A DNA stretch of 44,875 bases from a virus. A model generated the notes under the pieces. It saw only the letters and a list, made by a program, of their open reading frames with translations, did not search any database and was not told the origin of the DNA. The DNA lies in IMG/VR virus record IMGVR_UViG_3300043410_001111, positions 1 through 44,875 of that record; one strand, given 5' to 3'. Positions 7,279 to 14,827 of the stretch are shown here, in pieces (position 1 is the stretch's first letter; each line of letters starts with the position of its first letter). The position numbers were made by a program, and so were the translations under genes.

Positions 7279-7920
7279 ATGTGTTCTATTATCGGTAGTC
7301 ATAACAAAGGTCGGATCAGAGAGTTAGCTGAACTCAATGCTTATAGAGGGCAGCACTCTCATTCTGTCTATGTTTTTAGCAAATATACAAATCAACTTTT
7401 GTATAATCATAAAGGTCTTGGTCCTCTCAATATTGATGATCATGACTTACCTGAGGGTTATATTATTTGTCATCAACAGGCTCCAACTACCGATAATAAA
7501 GATCTTAGTTCTGTTCATCCAGCACAAATTGGTGATGAGTTGTTATGGCACAATGGTATTATCAAGGCACATGAAATAAAAAGGTTACAAAATTATCTCG
7601 AGAGTAATATCTCATGGGATACTAAATTACTTTTACAATACCTTGTTAATGAAGATACTGAAGCATTGCATTGTATTGATGGAACTTTTAGTTGCGTATG
7701 GTATGATGGGTTTAACTTGATGTTATTTCGTAATGACATTAGCCCCATGTTCATCGATATGTATGCCAACATTTCATCCACCAAATTTGATGGAAGTAAG
7801 AGCGTATCTCCAAATAAAGTGTGGCTATTTAATAACACTGCACCTATTATTAATGAGATGCTCGAATTGTGTTCTACATTCGAGACTGTGGATAATCCCT
7901 ATTTTGGATTGGATTTGTAA
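7279..7920 (+). CDS. Class II glutamine amidotransferase next to QueC (Gat-like)
   Basis: A 213-residue protein with an N-terminal nucleophile glutaminase domain. Met is followed directly by Cys2 (MCSIIGS), the catalytic nucleophile after Met removal. RGQHSHSV, CHQQAPT and LLWHNGII match the substrate-binding Arg, the H-x-x-(A/S)-T and the N-x-G motifs of this fold. No synthetase domain follows, so it supplies ammonia to or modifies a product of another enzyme. The stop of queC is 2 bases upstream; fused Gat-QueC proteins in phages and archaea turn preQ0 into the archaeosine form, so this may be the split equivalent. I use ATG 7279 because Cys must be the second residue. Confidence 0.82.
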   Translation: MCSIIGSHNKGRIRELAELNAYRGQHSHSVYVFSKYTNQLLYNHKGLGPLNIDDHDLPEGYIICHQQAPTTDNKDLSSVHPAQIGDELLWHNGIIKAHEIKRLQNYLESNISWDTKLLLQYLVNEDTEALHCIDGTFSCVWYDGFNLMLFRNDISPMFIDMYANISSTKFDGSKSVSPNKVWLFNNTAPIINEMLELCSTFETVDNPYFGLDL

Positions 7921-8156
7921 TGACAAGCGAAACAGATGATAAATTAGATGTTCTGTATATGAATTTTTTAAAATTTACAGACGTCATGGCAGAAGAGTAT
8001 AGTGCTCCTGCCATTGCTGGTGTTATGATGGCTCAGGCTATGACGCTCTATAGATCGATCCTATCTGAAGAAGATTATGATAGTCTTATTCACAACATTT
8101 ATGAATCCCGAATGAAAGTTCAACCTTTTAATACAAGTAAACCAACATTGCAATAG
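7920..8156 (+). CDS. Hypothetical protein, 78 aa
   Basis: A 78-residue soluble protein (MTSETDDKLDVLYMNFLKFTDVMAEEY...) with a helical core containing PAIAGVMMAQAMTLYRSIL and LSEEDYDSLI. It starts in a TAATG overlap with the amidotransferase gene. No known family is recognised; similar small helical proteins are common in phage operons. Confidence 0.75.
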   Translation: MTSETDDKLDVLYMNFLKFTDVMAEEYSAPAIAGVMMAQAMTLYRSILSEEDYDSLIHNIYESRMKVQPFNTSKPTLQ

Positions 8157-8164
8157 GATATATT

Positions 8165-8659
8165 ATGAAACATATTATGGGCCCAAATGCAGAATCTACT
8201 CTTACCAATGTAAGAGAAAAAGATATTCAACCAAATGCGGTTGATCTGCGTCTAGATAAAGTGCTAAAGCCAATTGCTGGCACACCTTTTATGATCACTG
8301 ATGATATTAAGAATCATCGACCAACAATGGAATTGCAACCTGATCTCAATGGCATGTTTGAATTGATGCCTGGCATGTATGAGATTGTTATGGAAAACAT
8401 TATTCATGTAGGTGAAAATGAAGCTGGTTGGGTTATCACTCGATCAACACTTAACCGCAACGGTTGTTACATTACAAGCGGTCTCTATGATTCTGGTTAT
8501 CATGGAGTCATGGCAGGTGCTCTTCATGTAACATCGGGACCATTACACATCAAGAAAGGAACATGTGTCGGTCAATTCTTGTTGTTCAATTCTGAGGCGC
8601 TAAAAAAGTATGATGGCAGTTACGGGCTCGGTAAAGAGCACGATAAGAAATATGTTTAA
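8165..8659 (+). CDS. dCTP deaminase / dUTPase-fold protein
   Basis: A 164-residue protein of the trimeric dUTPase/dCTP deaminase fold. Visible motifs are NAVDLRLDKV (residues 19-28), ITRSTLNRNGCYITSGLYDSGYHG in the middle with the RST and GxxDxGYxG elements, and KGTCVGQFLLF before the C-terminus. These enzymes lower dUTP or deaminate dCTP, so it probably adjusts nucleotide pools for replication. I cannot decide between deaminase, dUTPase or the bifunctional form. AGGAT precedes the start. Confidence 0.85.
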   Translation: MKHIMGPNAESTLTNVREKDIQPNAVDLRLDKVLKPIAGTPFMITDDIKNHRPTMELQPDLNGMFELMPGMYEIVMENIIHVGENEAGWVITRSTLNRNGCYITSGLYDSGYHGVMAGALHVTSGPLHIKKGTCVGQFLLFNSEALKKYDGSYGLGKEHDKKYV

Positions 8660-8672
8660 TTAAGGAGTTATT

Positions 8673-9545
8673 ATGGAAATTCGAATTGAGATTGAAGAAC
8701 TTCGTAAGCGTAAACTTTTTGTGGCAACCCCAATGTATGGTGGACAATGTCACGGCATGTTTACCCGAGCAATGTGTGACCTGACATCACTTTGTACTAA
8801 GTATGGTATTGAAATGAAATCATACTTCTTGTTCAATGAATCATTGATCACTCGCGCCCGTAACTATTGTGTTGATGAATTTATTCGTTCAGATTACACA
8901 CACTTGCTATTCATTGACTCCGATATCGGATTCAATCCTCAAGACGTTCTTGCATTGCTTGCTTTGCAGACAGATGAATCCCCTTATGATATTATAGGTG
9001 CACCTTATCCTAAGAAGTGTATTACATGGGAAAAGATTAAGGCAGCTGTTGATAAGGGTGTCGCTGACGACAATCCAAATGTCTTGGAAGACTTTGTTGG
9101 TGACTTTGTGTTCAATCCAGTCATGGATCCAGGTGAACATTCCAAGTCAATTCGCCTTGATGAGCCAGCAGAGGTTCTTGAAATCGGAACAGGTTTCATG
9201 ATGGTTCGTCGCAAGACATTTGATAAGTATCTTGAGGCATATCCAAATATCATGTATCGCCCTGATCATGTTCGCACAGAGGCATTTGATGGTACTCGTG
9301 AGATTGGTATGTACTTCCAGGCAGACATCGATCCTGAGTCTAAGCGATATCTCTCTGAGGATTACTGGTTCTGTCAGTATGCTCGCAAGGCAGGTCTCAA
9401 AGTTTGGTTTACTCCTTGGATGCATCTGCAACACTCCGGCTTCTATGTATTTGCCGGCAAGCTTCCAGCTCTTGCATCAATTGGTGCATCTGCAACAGCC
9501 GATGTTGAATTGCTCCGTAAGGGTCGCGAGAAGGAAAAGAAGTAA
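8673..9545 (+). CDS. GT-A fold glycosyltransferase
   Basis: A 290-residue protein with LFVATPMYGGQ at the N-terminus, HLLFIDSDIGF near residue 90 as the DxD metal/nucleotide-sugar motif, and RYLSEDYWFCQYARKAGLKVWF near residue 230 as the ED acceptor-side motif. This is the layout of GT-A inverting glycosyltransferases found in many T4-like phages. Acceptors in phages include modified DNA bases, capsid proteins and host surface sugars; the sequence does not decide. It is preceded by AAGGAG and runs into gp45 through a TAATG overlap, so it is transcribed with the replication genes. Confidence 0.85.
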   Translation: MEIRIEIEELRKRKLFVATPMYGGQCHGMFTRAMCDLTSLCTKYGIEMKSYFLFNESLITRARNYCVDEFIRSDYTHLLFIDSDIGFNPQDVLALLALQTDESPYDIIGAPYPKKCITWEKIKAAVDKGVADDNPNVLEDFVGDFVFNPVMDPGEHSKSIRLDEPAEVLEIGTGFMMVRRKTFDKYLEAYPNIMYRPDHVRTEAFDGTREIGMYFQADIDPESKRYLSEDYWFCQYARKAGLKVWFTPWMHLQHSGFYVFAGKLPALASIGASATADVELLRKGREKEKK

Positions 9546-10222
9546 TGAAGCTAAGCGAAAATACTATCAACATTCTAAAGAACTTTGCCAACATTAATCC
9601 ATCGATCTTGGTTAAACCTGGCAATGTGATTCAGACTGTTGCTATTTCAAATGGCGGTATTTTTGCATCTGCAACTGTGGAGGAGTCATTTCCTCTGCAG
9701 TTTGCGATCTATAAACTTCCAGAATTTTTGGGAATCCTTTCTTTGTTTAAGGATCCCGAGGTTGAATTTACTAAGCATGCTATTCGTATTAGCCAAGGCA
9801 ATCAGTATATCAACTATACAATGGCTGATGCATCAATGGTTGTTGCACCTCCTGAGGGCAAACAAATTTCATTGGCATCTGTTGATGTTGAGTTTGATAT
9901 TACAGGTGATTCTATTCAGCGTTTGATCAAGGCTGCTGCTATTCTTCAATTACCAAACATCTGTGTGAAGGGTGATGGTGATAAGATTACAATTACAGCG
10001 ACCGATGTGAAGACACCAACAGCTAATGAGTTCTCTTTGGATGTGGGCAAGACTGATAAGACATTTAATATGGTATTCATTGTCGACAACATTATTAAGT
10101 TGATTTCTAATGATTACAATGTTAAGATATCTTCTAGAGGCATTTCAAAGTTTGAAAACTTTGAAAACCACATCACCTACTTTATTGCCAATGAGGCAAG
10201 TTCCAACTTTAATAAAGGTTAA
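9545..10222 (+). CDS. gp45: Sliding clamp DNA polymerase accessory protein (gp45)
   Basis: A 225-residue protein matching the length and N-terminal style of T4 gp45 (MKLSENTINILKNFANINPSILV...). It contains the beta-strand-rich PCNA-like repeats and ends before gp44 with a 2-base gap. The trimeric ring tethers the polymerase to DNA and, in T4, activates late transcription through gp33 and gp55. The order 45-44-62-regA is the T4 order and supports the call. AAGGAAAAG precedes the overlapped start. Confidence 0.93.
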   Translation: MKLSENTINILKNFANINPSILVKPGNVIQTVAISNGGIFASATVEESFPLQFAIYKLPEFLGILSLFKDPEVEFTKHAIRISQGNQYINYTMADASMVVAPPEGKQISLASVDVEFDITGDSIQRLIKAAAILQLPNICVKGDGDKITITATDVKTPTANEFSLDVGKTDKTFNMVFIVDNIIKLISNDYNVKISSRGISKFENFENHITYFIANEASSNFNKG

Positions 10223-10224
10223 TC

Positions 10225-11166
10225 ATGTTGCGTGAAGAATTTCTCTGGGTTGAAAAGTATCGCCCTAAAAAGATCGAAGACTGCGTTCTCCCAGAAGATT
10301 TGAAACAAACATTCAAGGCATTCGTGGAGCAGAAAGAGATTCCAAATCTTCTGCTCTGCGGGGGTCCTGGAACAGGAAAGACAACCGTTGCTCGAGCCAT
10401 GCTTGAGGAACTCGGATGTGATTATGTTGTTATCAATGGGAGTATGAATGGCAATATCGATACCTTGCGTAATGACATTCAACAGTTTGCCTCAACTATC
10501 TCTTTCTCTGGAGGTCGTAAGTACGTCATCCTTGACGAAGCGGATTACCTTAACGCAAACTCAACACAACCAGCTCTTAGAAATTTTATGGAAGAATTTA
10601 GCCGAAATTGCGGTTTCATACTCACCTGCAATTTTAAGAATAGAATCATCGAACCACTACATTCGCGTTGTTCCGTTATAGAGTTCAAGATCAGTAATGA
10701 AGACAAACCAGCATTGGCATCTAAATTTTTCAAGCGTGTCATAAATATTCTCAGTGCTGAGGGTATAACATATGACAAAGCTGTTGTTGCCGATCTTGTT
10801 TCTAAGCATATGCCTGATTATCGTCGGGTCATTAATGAGTTACAGAGATATTCGGTAAACGGTAAAATTGATACTGGTATCTTTGTCAATCTCTCAGAAG
10901 AAAATTTCAAGAGTCTGATCAAGCATCTGAAGGCTCGTAATTTCAATGATATGCGTCAATGGGTTGCAGAGAACATTGATAGCGATTGTACTGAGGTCTT
11001 TTCTAAATTGTATGACGCATCATATCAATATGTAAAGAAAGACTCCATCCCTCTTCTTGTTGTACTCTTGGCTGATTATCAATACAAGGATGCCTTTGTT
11101 GCCAACCATGAAATCAATATGGTTGCTGCTCTTGCTCAGATCATGTCTGATGTTGAGTTTGTATAA
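10225..11166 (+). CDS. gp44: Clamp loader ATPase subunit (gp44)
   Basis: A 313-residue AAA+ ATPase. LWVEKYRPKKIEDCVLP opens the protein as in clamp loaders; Walker A is GGPGTGKTT (about residues 45-53), Walker B VILDEAD (about 107), sensor 1 ILTCNFKNR, and the SRC motif (LHSRCSVIEF) contacts the neighbouring subunit. Together with gp62 it opens gp45 and loads it at primer ends. It overlaps the next gene by TAATG. Confidence 0.96.
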   Translation: MLREEFLWVEKYRPKKIEDCVLPEDLKQTFKAFVEQKEIPNLLLCGGPGTGKTTVARAMLEELGCDYVVINGSMNGNIDTLRNDIQQFASTISFSGGRKYVILDEADYLNANSTQPALRNFMEEFSRNCGFILTCNFKNRIIEPLHSRCSVIEFKISNEDKPALASKFFKRVINILSAEGITYDKAVVADLVSKHMPDYRRVINELQRYSVNGKIDTGIFVNLSEENFKSLIKHLKARNFNDMRQWVAENIDSDCTEVFSKLYDASYQYVKKDSIPLLVVLLADYQYKDAFVANHEINMVAALAQIMSDVEFV

Positions 11167-11384
11167 TGAATAAGGGAAAATGGATTACATCACCTGTTGT
11201 CCATATCTGTAAGGGATGTGATCGAAAGATTGCAGCCGGTGTCACTCATCTCCAGGCACAATTTGCTATTCCTAAAGATGATAAAGTAACAACAGCTATC
11301 ACAATCTATCTCTGTCAACAATGTATCAACGACTTTGAGACATATTCAAAGTCGGCAACCGAGATTGCAAATGACTCCCTTTGA
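11166..11384 (+). CDS. Small zinc-ribbon-like protein
   Basis: A 72-residue protein with two Cys pairs, CKGCDRKI (residues 16-19) and CQQCIND near residue 54, spaced as in a four-Cys zinc ribbon. It is inserted between gp44 and gp62, overlapping both. Its role is not known; a DNA or protein contact in the clamp-loader operon is possible. Confidence 0.78.
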   Translation: MNKGKWITSPVVHICKGCDRKIAAGVTHLQAQFAIPKDDKVTTAITIYLCQQCINDFETYSKSATEIANDSL

Positions 11385-11787
11385 TTTTCTTAGTGCCATC
11401 AACCAATCAAAAAAAGATCTGATCCGCAGTTCTGATAATCCAGAATTGGCCGAAAGAGATTATAAACCATTTATCGTCAACAAGGGATTGTCCTACTTTG
11501 TTGATACAATTCTCTATGCAAATGAGATGAATACCCGTGCTTTCTTATCAAATAAACTACAAAATGACTATTTCCTAAATAGTATTAGGCCTGGTAAAAG
11601 GTTTTCTAAATGGCACAAAAAGGAAGAGAATCAAGAAATTGATTGTGTCAAAGAATACTACCAGGTCAATGATAAGCGGGCACAGGAGATATTAAAGATT
11701 TTATCACCTGAACAACTAAGCCTTATAAAAATAAGAATAATAAAAGGTGGTAATAGTAATGAACTTCGACCTAGGAAAACTGATTGA
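11371..11787 (+). CDS. gp62: Clamp loader small subunit (gp62)
   Basis: A 138-residue protein starting MTPFDFLSAINQSKKDLI. The segment RPGKRFSKWHKKEENQEIDCVKEYYQVN matches the PRGKRYGKW...YQVN region of T4 gp62, and the position between gp44 and regA is the T4 order. It is shorter than T4 gp62 (187 residues). It starts 14 bases before the previous stop and ends 29 bases into regA. Confidence 0.87.
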   Translation: MTPFDFLSAINQSKKDLIRSSDNPELAERDYKPFIVNKGLSYFVDTILYANEMNTRAFLSNKLQNDYFLNSIRPGKRFSKWHKKEENQEIDCVKEYYQVNDKRAQEILKILSPEQLSLIKIRIIKGGNSNELRPRKTD

Positions 11788-12157
11788 GGTTAGACTAAGA
11801 AATCCTGAGGATTTTCTAAAGATTAGAGAAACACTATCAAGAATTGGATTGGCTTCTAAAAAAGATAACACCCTCTACCAATCCTGCCATATCCTTCATA
11901 AACAAGGAAAGTATTATATAGTTCATTTTAAAGAACTGTTTATGCTTGATGGTAAAGAGGCATCATTTACTGAAGGCGATATTGCCAGAAGAAATAGAAT
12001 AGTTGATTTGTTAGAAGAATGGGAATTGATTGAGATTGTCAACCCAGAAATGATAGATGAGCCTATTGCTCCAATCAACCAAATTAAAATTATACCTCAC
12101 AAAGAAAAAAATAAATGGAATCTGGTTACCAAATATACAATAGGTAATCGCCATTAA
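11759..12157 (+). CDS. regA: RegA translational repressor
   Basis: A 132-residue homologue of T4 RegA: IEVRLRNPEDFLKIRETLSRIG and LYQSCHILHKQGKYYIVHFKELFMLDGK match almost residue by residue, and it ends LVTKYTIGN as in T4. RegA binds AU-rich ribosome binding sites of early phage mRNAs and blocks their translation, usually including its own. The start at 11759 is preceded by AAAGGTGG. A strong terminator follows 2 bases after the stop. Confidence 0.96.
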   Translation: MNFDLGKLIEVRLRNPEDFLKIRETLSRIGLASKKDNTLYQSCHILHKQGKYYIVHFKELFMLDGKEASFTEGDIARRNRIVDLLEEWELIEIVNPEMIDEPIAPINQIKIIPHKEKNKWNLVTKYTIGNRH

Positions 12158-12158
12158 A

Positions 12159-12180
12159 AAAAGCCCCGAAAGGGGCTTTT
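12159..12180. terminator. Bidirectional terminator between convergent operons
   Basis: A 9-bp perfect stem (AAAAGCCCC / GGGGCTTTT) with a stable GAAA tetraloop has a T run on both strands. It separates regA on the plus strand from the HAD-fold gene on the minus strand. Confidence 0.95.
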
Positions 12181-12183
12181 ACT

Positions 12184-12804
12184 TTATGATTTACCGTGAA
12201 CAGACATCTTACCATTATCACCGACATGATAAGCAGTAAACCTTGTTTTTGGATATTCTTTTTTTAATCCTAAAAACGCATTCAGGTTTGGTTTTGAATC
12301 ATCATACATCTTGACATGGCTATAGGGATGTTTATCAAGATGCTGTCGAATAAATGTTAATTTTTTGTGTTCAGGTTTTTCAGAACCTGGAATGTTACCA
12401 GCACGATGAACATGTATCTTATCAATGTGATGAATACCATGCGCTTTAAGAGTTCCTAAAAATTTATGCTTATCATCAAAATCAGCTCGTGCAGTATTGA
12501 TAACAGTTTTATTTTTAGGATTTCTTTTAGACATGGATTGTGCGGCGTTGATAGTTCTTATCATGCCTTTGATAGGATGTGATGTCTTTTTAAAAACATC
12601 AGAGCTTCTAAATTCGTGGTAATCATAATGATGTCCATGAGGCAGTTCATGTGTATTATATTCAGAAGGAGTCAACTTATGTGTTGTCTCCCCCTTAGAA
12701 TTTTTTACATGAACCATTGCCTTCGAATGGACAAGAGTATCATCAACATCAAATACGTGTAGTGTAGATTTATTCTCTAACAGATATTCATTAAAAGATA
12801 ACAT
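12184..12804 (-). CDS. HAD-superfamily protein with capsid-targeting-like N-terminus
   Basis: A 206-residue HAD-fold protein with motif I VFDVDDTLV (residues 17-25), motif II INTARADF and motif IV MYDDSKPNLNAF, so phosphatase or nucleotidase chemistry is likely. It is very His-rich. The first ten residues, MLSFNEYLLE, precede the HAD core and fit the T4 capsid-targeting pattern M-x-x-[FY]-x-E-[FY]-[IL]-x-E, with L-L-E as a possible prohead protease site. It is the last gene of a minus-strand operon behind a late-type promoter, which fits a late, head-packaged protein. The substrate cannot be predicted. Confidence 0.82.
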   Translation of the reverse strand: MLSFNEYLLENKSTLHVFDVDDTLVHSKAMVHVKNSKGETTHKLTPSEYNTHELPHGHHYDYHEFRSSDVFKKTSHPIKGMIRTINAAQSMSKRNPKNKTVINTARADFDDKHKFLGTLKAHGIHHIDKIHVHRAGNIPGSEKPEHKKLTFIRQHLDKHPYSHVKMYDDSKPNLNAFLGLKKEYPKTRFTAYHVGDNGKMSVHGKS

Positions 12805-13097
12805 TAGAAGTTTGGATACCTTTCACAAACACGACGATCACCAACATAGCGTCCATATACATCATACACAGGGCGGTATGAGCACTCAACGCGATATGAT
12901 GGATCCTGTACATAAACAGGTGGGGCAGCATAAGATCGAGGCTGTGTGAGTCCATATAGGATTCCACCAGCAACCATTCCACCAACAAGAGGGGCAACCC
13001 AATTACCACCGCCACCACCATGGTGATAATGACGATGCTGGGCCTGAGCTGATACTGATGTAAGAATCAATGCAGATGCAATAAGAAATTTACGCAT
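12804..13097 (-). CDS. Exported small Gly/Tyr-rich protein
   Basis: A 97-residue protein with a clear signal peptide (MRKFLIASALILTSVSAQA, cut before QHRHY), then a His/Gly-rich patch, a short hydrophobic stretch VAPLVGGMVAGGILYG and a C-terminus with two Cys (VECSYRPVYD, RRVCERYPNF). The start at 13097 is chosen because GGAGG lies just upstream. It overlaps the HAD gene by TAATG and the upstream 43-residue gene by 8 bases. It is probably periplasmic or surface-associated. No family was assigned. Confidence 0.82.
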   Translation of the reverse strand: MRKFLIASALILTSVSAQAQHRHYHHGGGGGNWVAPLVGGMVAGGILYGLTQPRSYAAPPVYVQDPSYRVECSYRPVYDVYGRYVGDRRVCERYPNF

Positions 13098-13221
13098 TTT
13101 TAGAGGCCTCCTTTTTGGCCTTGATACGGGTATAAGACCCTTTGCCTTTTTTAGCCATAACAATCCGTTGACGATACTTACGATCTTCAAGGGATTTGGC
13201 AGTCACAGAACGCATTTTCAT
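13090..13221 (-). CDS. Small basic protein, 43 aa
   Basis: A short gene encoding MKMRSVTAKSLEDRKYRQRI followed by VMAKKGKGSYTRIKAKKEASKNA, very basic. AAGGAGGTTATC gives an excellent ribosome binding site, and the stop overlaps the start of the exported-protein gene, so the two are coupled. It is the first gene behind the minus-strand late-type promoter at 13237-13244. The family is unknown to me; the charge suggests nucleic-acid contact. Confidence 0.8.
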   Translation of the reverse strand: MKMRSVTAKSLEDRKYRQRIVMAKKGKGSYTRIKAKKEASKNA

Positions 13222-13236
13222 GATAACCTCCTTGTA

Positions 13237-13244
13237 TATTTATA
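13237..13244 (-). promoter_or_regulatory. T4-type late promoter octamer, minus strand
   Basis: The minus strand reads TATAAATA, the exact T4 late promoter sequence. Transcription would start near 13231 and read through the small basic protein, exported protein and HAD protein genes. The window shows no gp33 or gp55, so late-type use is inferred from the motif. Confidence 0.7.
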
Positions 13245-13330
13245 AAATCTTCTATTTTCTTAATAAAATCAACCACTTTAATAAAGGAAAAAGGCTAATG
13301 ATTTCAAAGACTTATAAGAAAATTATAACC

Positions 13331-13353
13331 CATTGAAATCATTGAGTTTTTTA
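13331..13353 (+). repeat. Intergenic repeat, copy 1
   Basis: A 23-base sequence (ATTGAAATCATTG then AGTTTTTTAT) is repeated exactly at 32004-32026, the other noncoding stretch in the window with the same AT-rich style. It lies between divergent transcripts, just upstream of a promoter. Confidence 0.75.
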
Positions 13354-13366
13354 TTTAAATTATCCG

Positions 13367-13395
13367 TTGCTATTATTTTTAAAAAACCGTATATT
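13367..13395 (+). promoter_or_regulatory. Sigma70-like promoter (TTGCTA-N17-TATATT)
   Basis: TTGCTA and TATATT are spaced 17 bases apart and followed by TTAATTATAAG, as at 14265-14293. It drives the small-gene operon starting at 13420. Confidence 0.7.
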
Positions 13396-13419
13396 TAATT
13401 ATAAGCAATGGAGATAGAG

Positions 13420-13647
13420 ATGAAGATCGCATTTGAATCAGAACAGCAGGTGACAGATATGATCAGCCATTTTGATGGAATCAACATCGAGTGGTTCTCT
13501 GGGACTCTTTTCCTTGATTTTGATGCTGAGACATCACAGTCAGAAAAGACTGCTCGTTTGGTATGGCATTTTCTGATTGACAAATTTGGTCTCGAGCATG
13601 TTCGTATCAGCAAATACGCTGATAATTATGCAATCGATTTCGTCTGA
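13420..13647 (+). CDS. Hypothetical protein, 75 aa
   Basis: A 75-residue acidic alpha/beta protein (MKIAFESEQQVTDMISHFDG...). GGAG lies just upstream of ATG 13420; an ATG at 13408 lacks a ribosome binding site. First gene of an early-type operon. No family is recognised. Confidence 0.75.
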   Translation: MKIAFESEQQVTDMISHFDGINIEWFSGTLFLDFDAETSQSEKTARLVWHFLIDKFGLEHVRISKYADNYAIDFV

Positions 13648-13658
13648 GGAGATTTGAT

Positions 13659-13934
13659 ATGACAAATTTAGAACTCGCCAAGCGTATTCGTCACGGTCTC
13701 TTCACCGATCGTGAGACCGTCGACGAGGCATGGAAAAACATGTTCGACAGCATCAATCAGCTCCCCGAAGCAGAGAGGTTAGGTATTACGGTACCGGTGA
13801 TGATCCTCATGAACACCATCTCGAAACAGATTGAGGCAAATGAAAAGCAACGCGCGGCTGACAGCTGGAATGGTTCAGTTGATCGTCAGGGTGGTTCGTT
13901 TGATCAGAGTGAATATGACAGGGAGACGTGGTGA
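13659..13934 (+). CDS. Hypothetical protein, 91 aa
   Basis: A 91-residue acidic soluble protein (MTNLELAKRIRHGLFTDRET...) with a Gln/Ser/Asp-rich end. GAGGAG precedes the start and the stop overlaps the next start as TGATG. No known domain. Its third-position GC looks higher than in its neighbours, which may reflect recent transfer. Confidence 0.75.
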   Translation: MTNLELAKRIRHGLFTDRETVDEAWKNMFDSINQLPEAERLGITVPVMILMNTISKQIEANEKQRAADSWNGSVDRQGGSFDQSEYDRETW

Positions 13935-14146
13935 TGGTCACCCACACCAAGAATGATATGTGTGCCACCATTGAGACTTATGCTAGGAGCAAGGGTTTTC
14001 CTGAGATCCGCTGCTTTGTGGTGACTCAGGATGATGGATCCAAAGAGTATGCAATCTGCGACGACAAGCAATGGTTGTATGGCAGCCCACAGTCAGAGGC
14101 AGTAGCCGTCCATATCGATATGATGAAACTCACAAGATCTATATGA
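13934..14146 (+). CDS. Hypothetical protein, 70 aa
   Basis: A 70-residue alpha/beta protein (MVTHTKNDMCATIETYARSK...) with CFVVTQDDGSKEYAICDD in the middle. It starts in a TGATG overlap. A stretch of about 80 bases without a gene follows, then a terminator. Function unknown. Confidence 0.72.
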   Translation: MVTHTKNDMCATIETYARSKGFPEIRCFVVTQDDGSKEYAICDDKQWLYGSPQSEAVAVHIDMMKLTRSI

Positions 14147-14225
14147 CATTCTACTGTTTGTTCCAACCAATCATCAAAGCAGGACAGAGCAAAGAATAAA
14201 AAATGTAACAATATCAAAGAGTTAG

Positions 14226-14254
14226 ATATGAGCCCAATGGCTCATATTTTTTTG
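14226..14254 (+). terminator. Rho-independent terminator
   Basis: A 9-bp stem (ATATGAGCC / GGCTCATAT) with a CAAT loop and a T run ends the 13420-14146 operon. A promoter follows 10 bases later, repeating the terminator-promoter layout seen elsewhere. Confidence 0.9.
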
Positions 14255-14264
14255 CTTTTTCCCG

Positions 14265-14293
14265 TTGATTTTTTTTTGATAAAATCGTATTAT
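14265..14293 (+). promoter_or_regulatory. Sigma70-like promoter (TTGATT-N17-TATTAT)
   Basis: TTGATT preceded by CCCG and TATTAT 17 bases downstream, 30 bases before the ATG at 14324. Same architecture as the promoters at 3181, 5422, 21919 and 33130. Confidence 0.75.
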
Positions 14294-14323
14294 TAATTAT
14301 AAGAAATGAATGGAGAAATACAA

Positions 14324-14623
14324 ATGAACCGTTATTCAAGCTTCGTTAAGTTGTATGACATGGAAGGCAATATTCGCTGGACCAATAACATCAAATCAGC
14401 TGCCTTGATCTTGAAGAAGCAGGAATATGTCCGGAAAATTATGGCTCTTCGTAGACTCGAAAAGACTCTTTCTGGGTTCGCTGGTGTGGAAGCGGCACTT
14501 GATAACATCCAAGCAGAATATGTAAAATACAATAAGAAGATCATTGCAGCTAATCGTAAGATGGAGCATGAGGGTTGGTCTTCGATTTCAGATGATCAAT
14601 TCAAACGGGTTTATGGAGAATAA
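14324..14623 (+). CDS. Hypothetical protein, 99 aa
   Basis: A 99-residue basic helical protein (MNRYSSFVKLYDMEGNIRWT...) with a probable coiled segment around EAALDNIQAEYVKYNKKI. GGAG lies at good spacing before ATG 14324, so I prefer it to the ATG at 14306. No family recognised. Confidence 0.75.
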   Translation: MNRYSSFVKLYDMEGNIRWTNNIKSAALILKKQEYVRKIMALRRLEKTLSGFAGVEAALDNIQAEYVKYNKKIIAANRKMEHEGWSSISDDQFKRVYGE

Positions 14624-14625
14624 AA

Positions 14626-14811
14626 ATGGATAATGTGTATGTTCTGGAAATGATCGATCATAACGATCGTGTTATTGTTGGTGTGTTTGCGGCAGAGGGG
14701 CTTGCCGAGATGGCTCGCGAAGAAATCTACGCAAAACTAACAGACGATCAGTATGACCAAGGTATTTTCTACCGGATTACTGCATATCAACTTGGTAAAT
14801 TGTATCGTTAA
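14626..14811 (+). CDS. Hypothetical protein, 61 aa
   Basis: A 61-residue acidic protein (MDNVYVLEMIDHNDRVIVGV...). The pattern of a short strand pair, then a helix (AAEGLAEMAREEIYAKL) and a final YRITAYQLGKL strand is common in small phage proteins of unknown role. It lies 2 bases after the previous gene. Confidence 0.75.
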   Translation: MDNVYVLEMIDHNDRVIVGVFAAEGLAEMAREEIYAKLTDDQYDQGIFYRITAYQLGKLYR

Positions 14812-14827
14812 GATTGAGGAGAAACAA

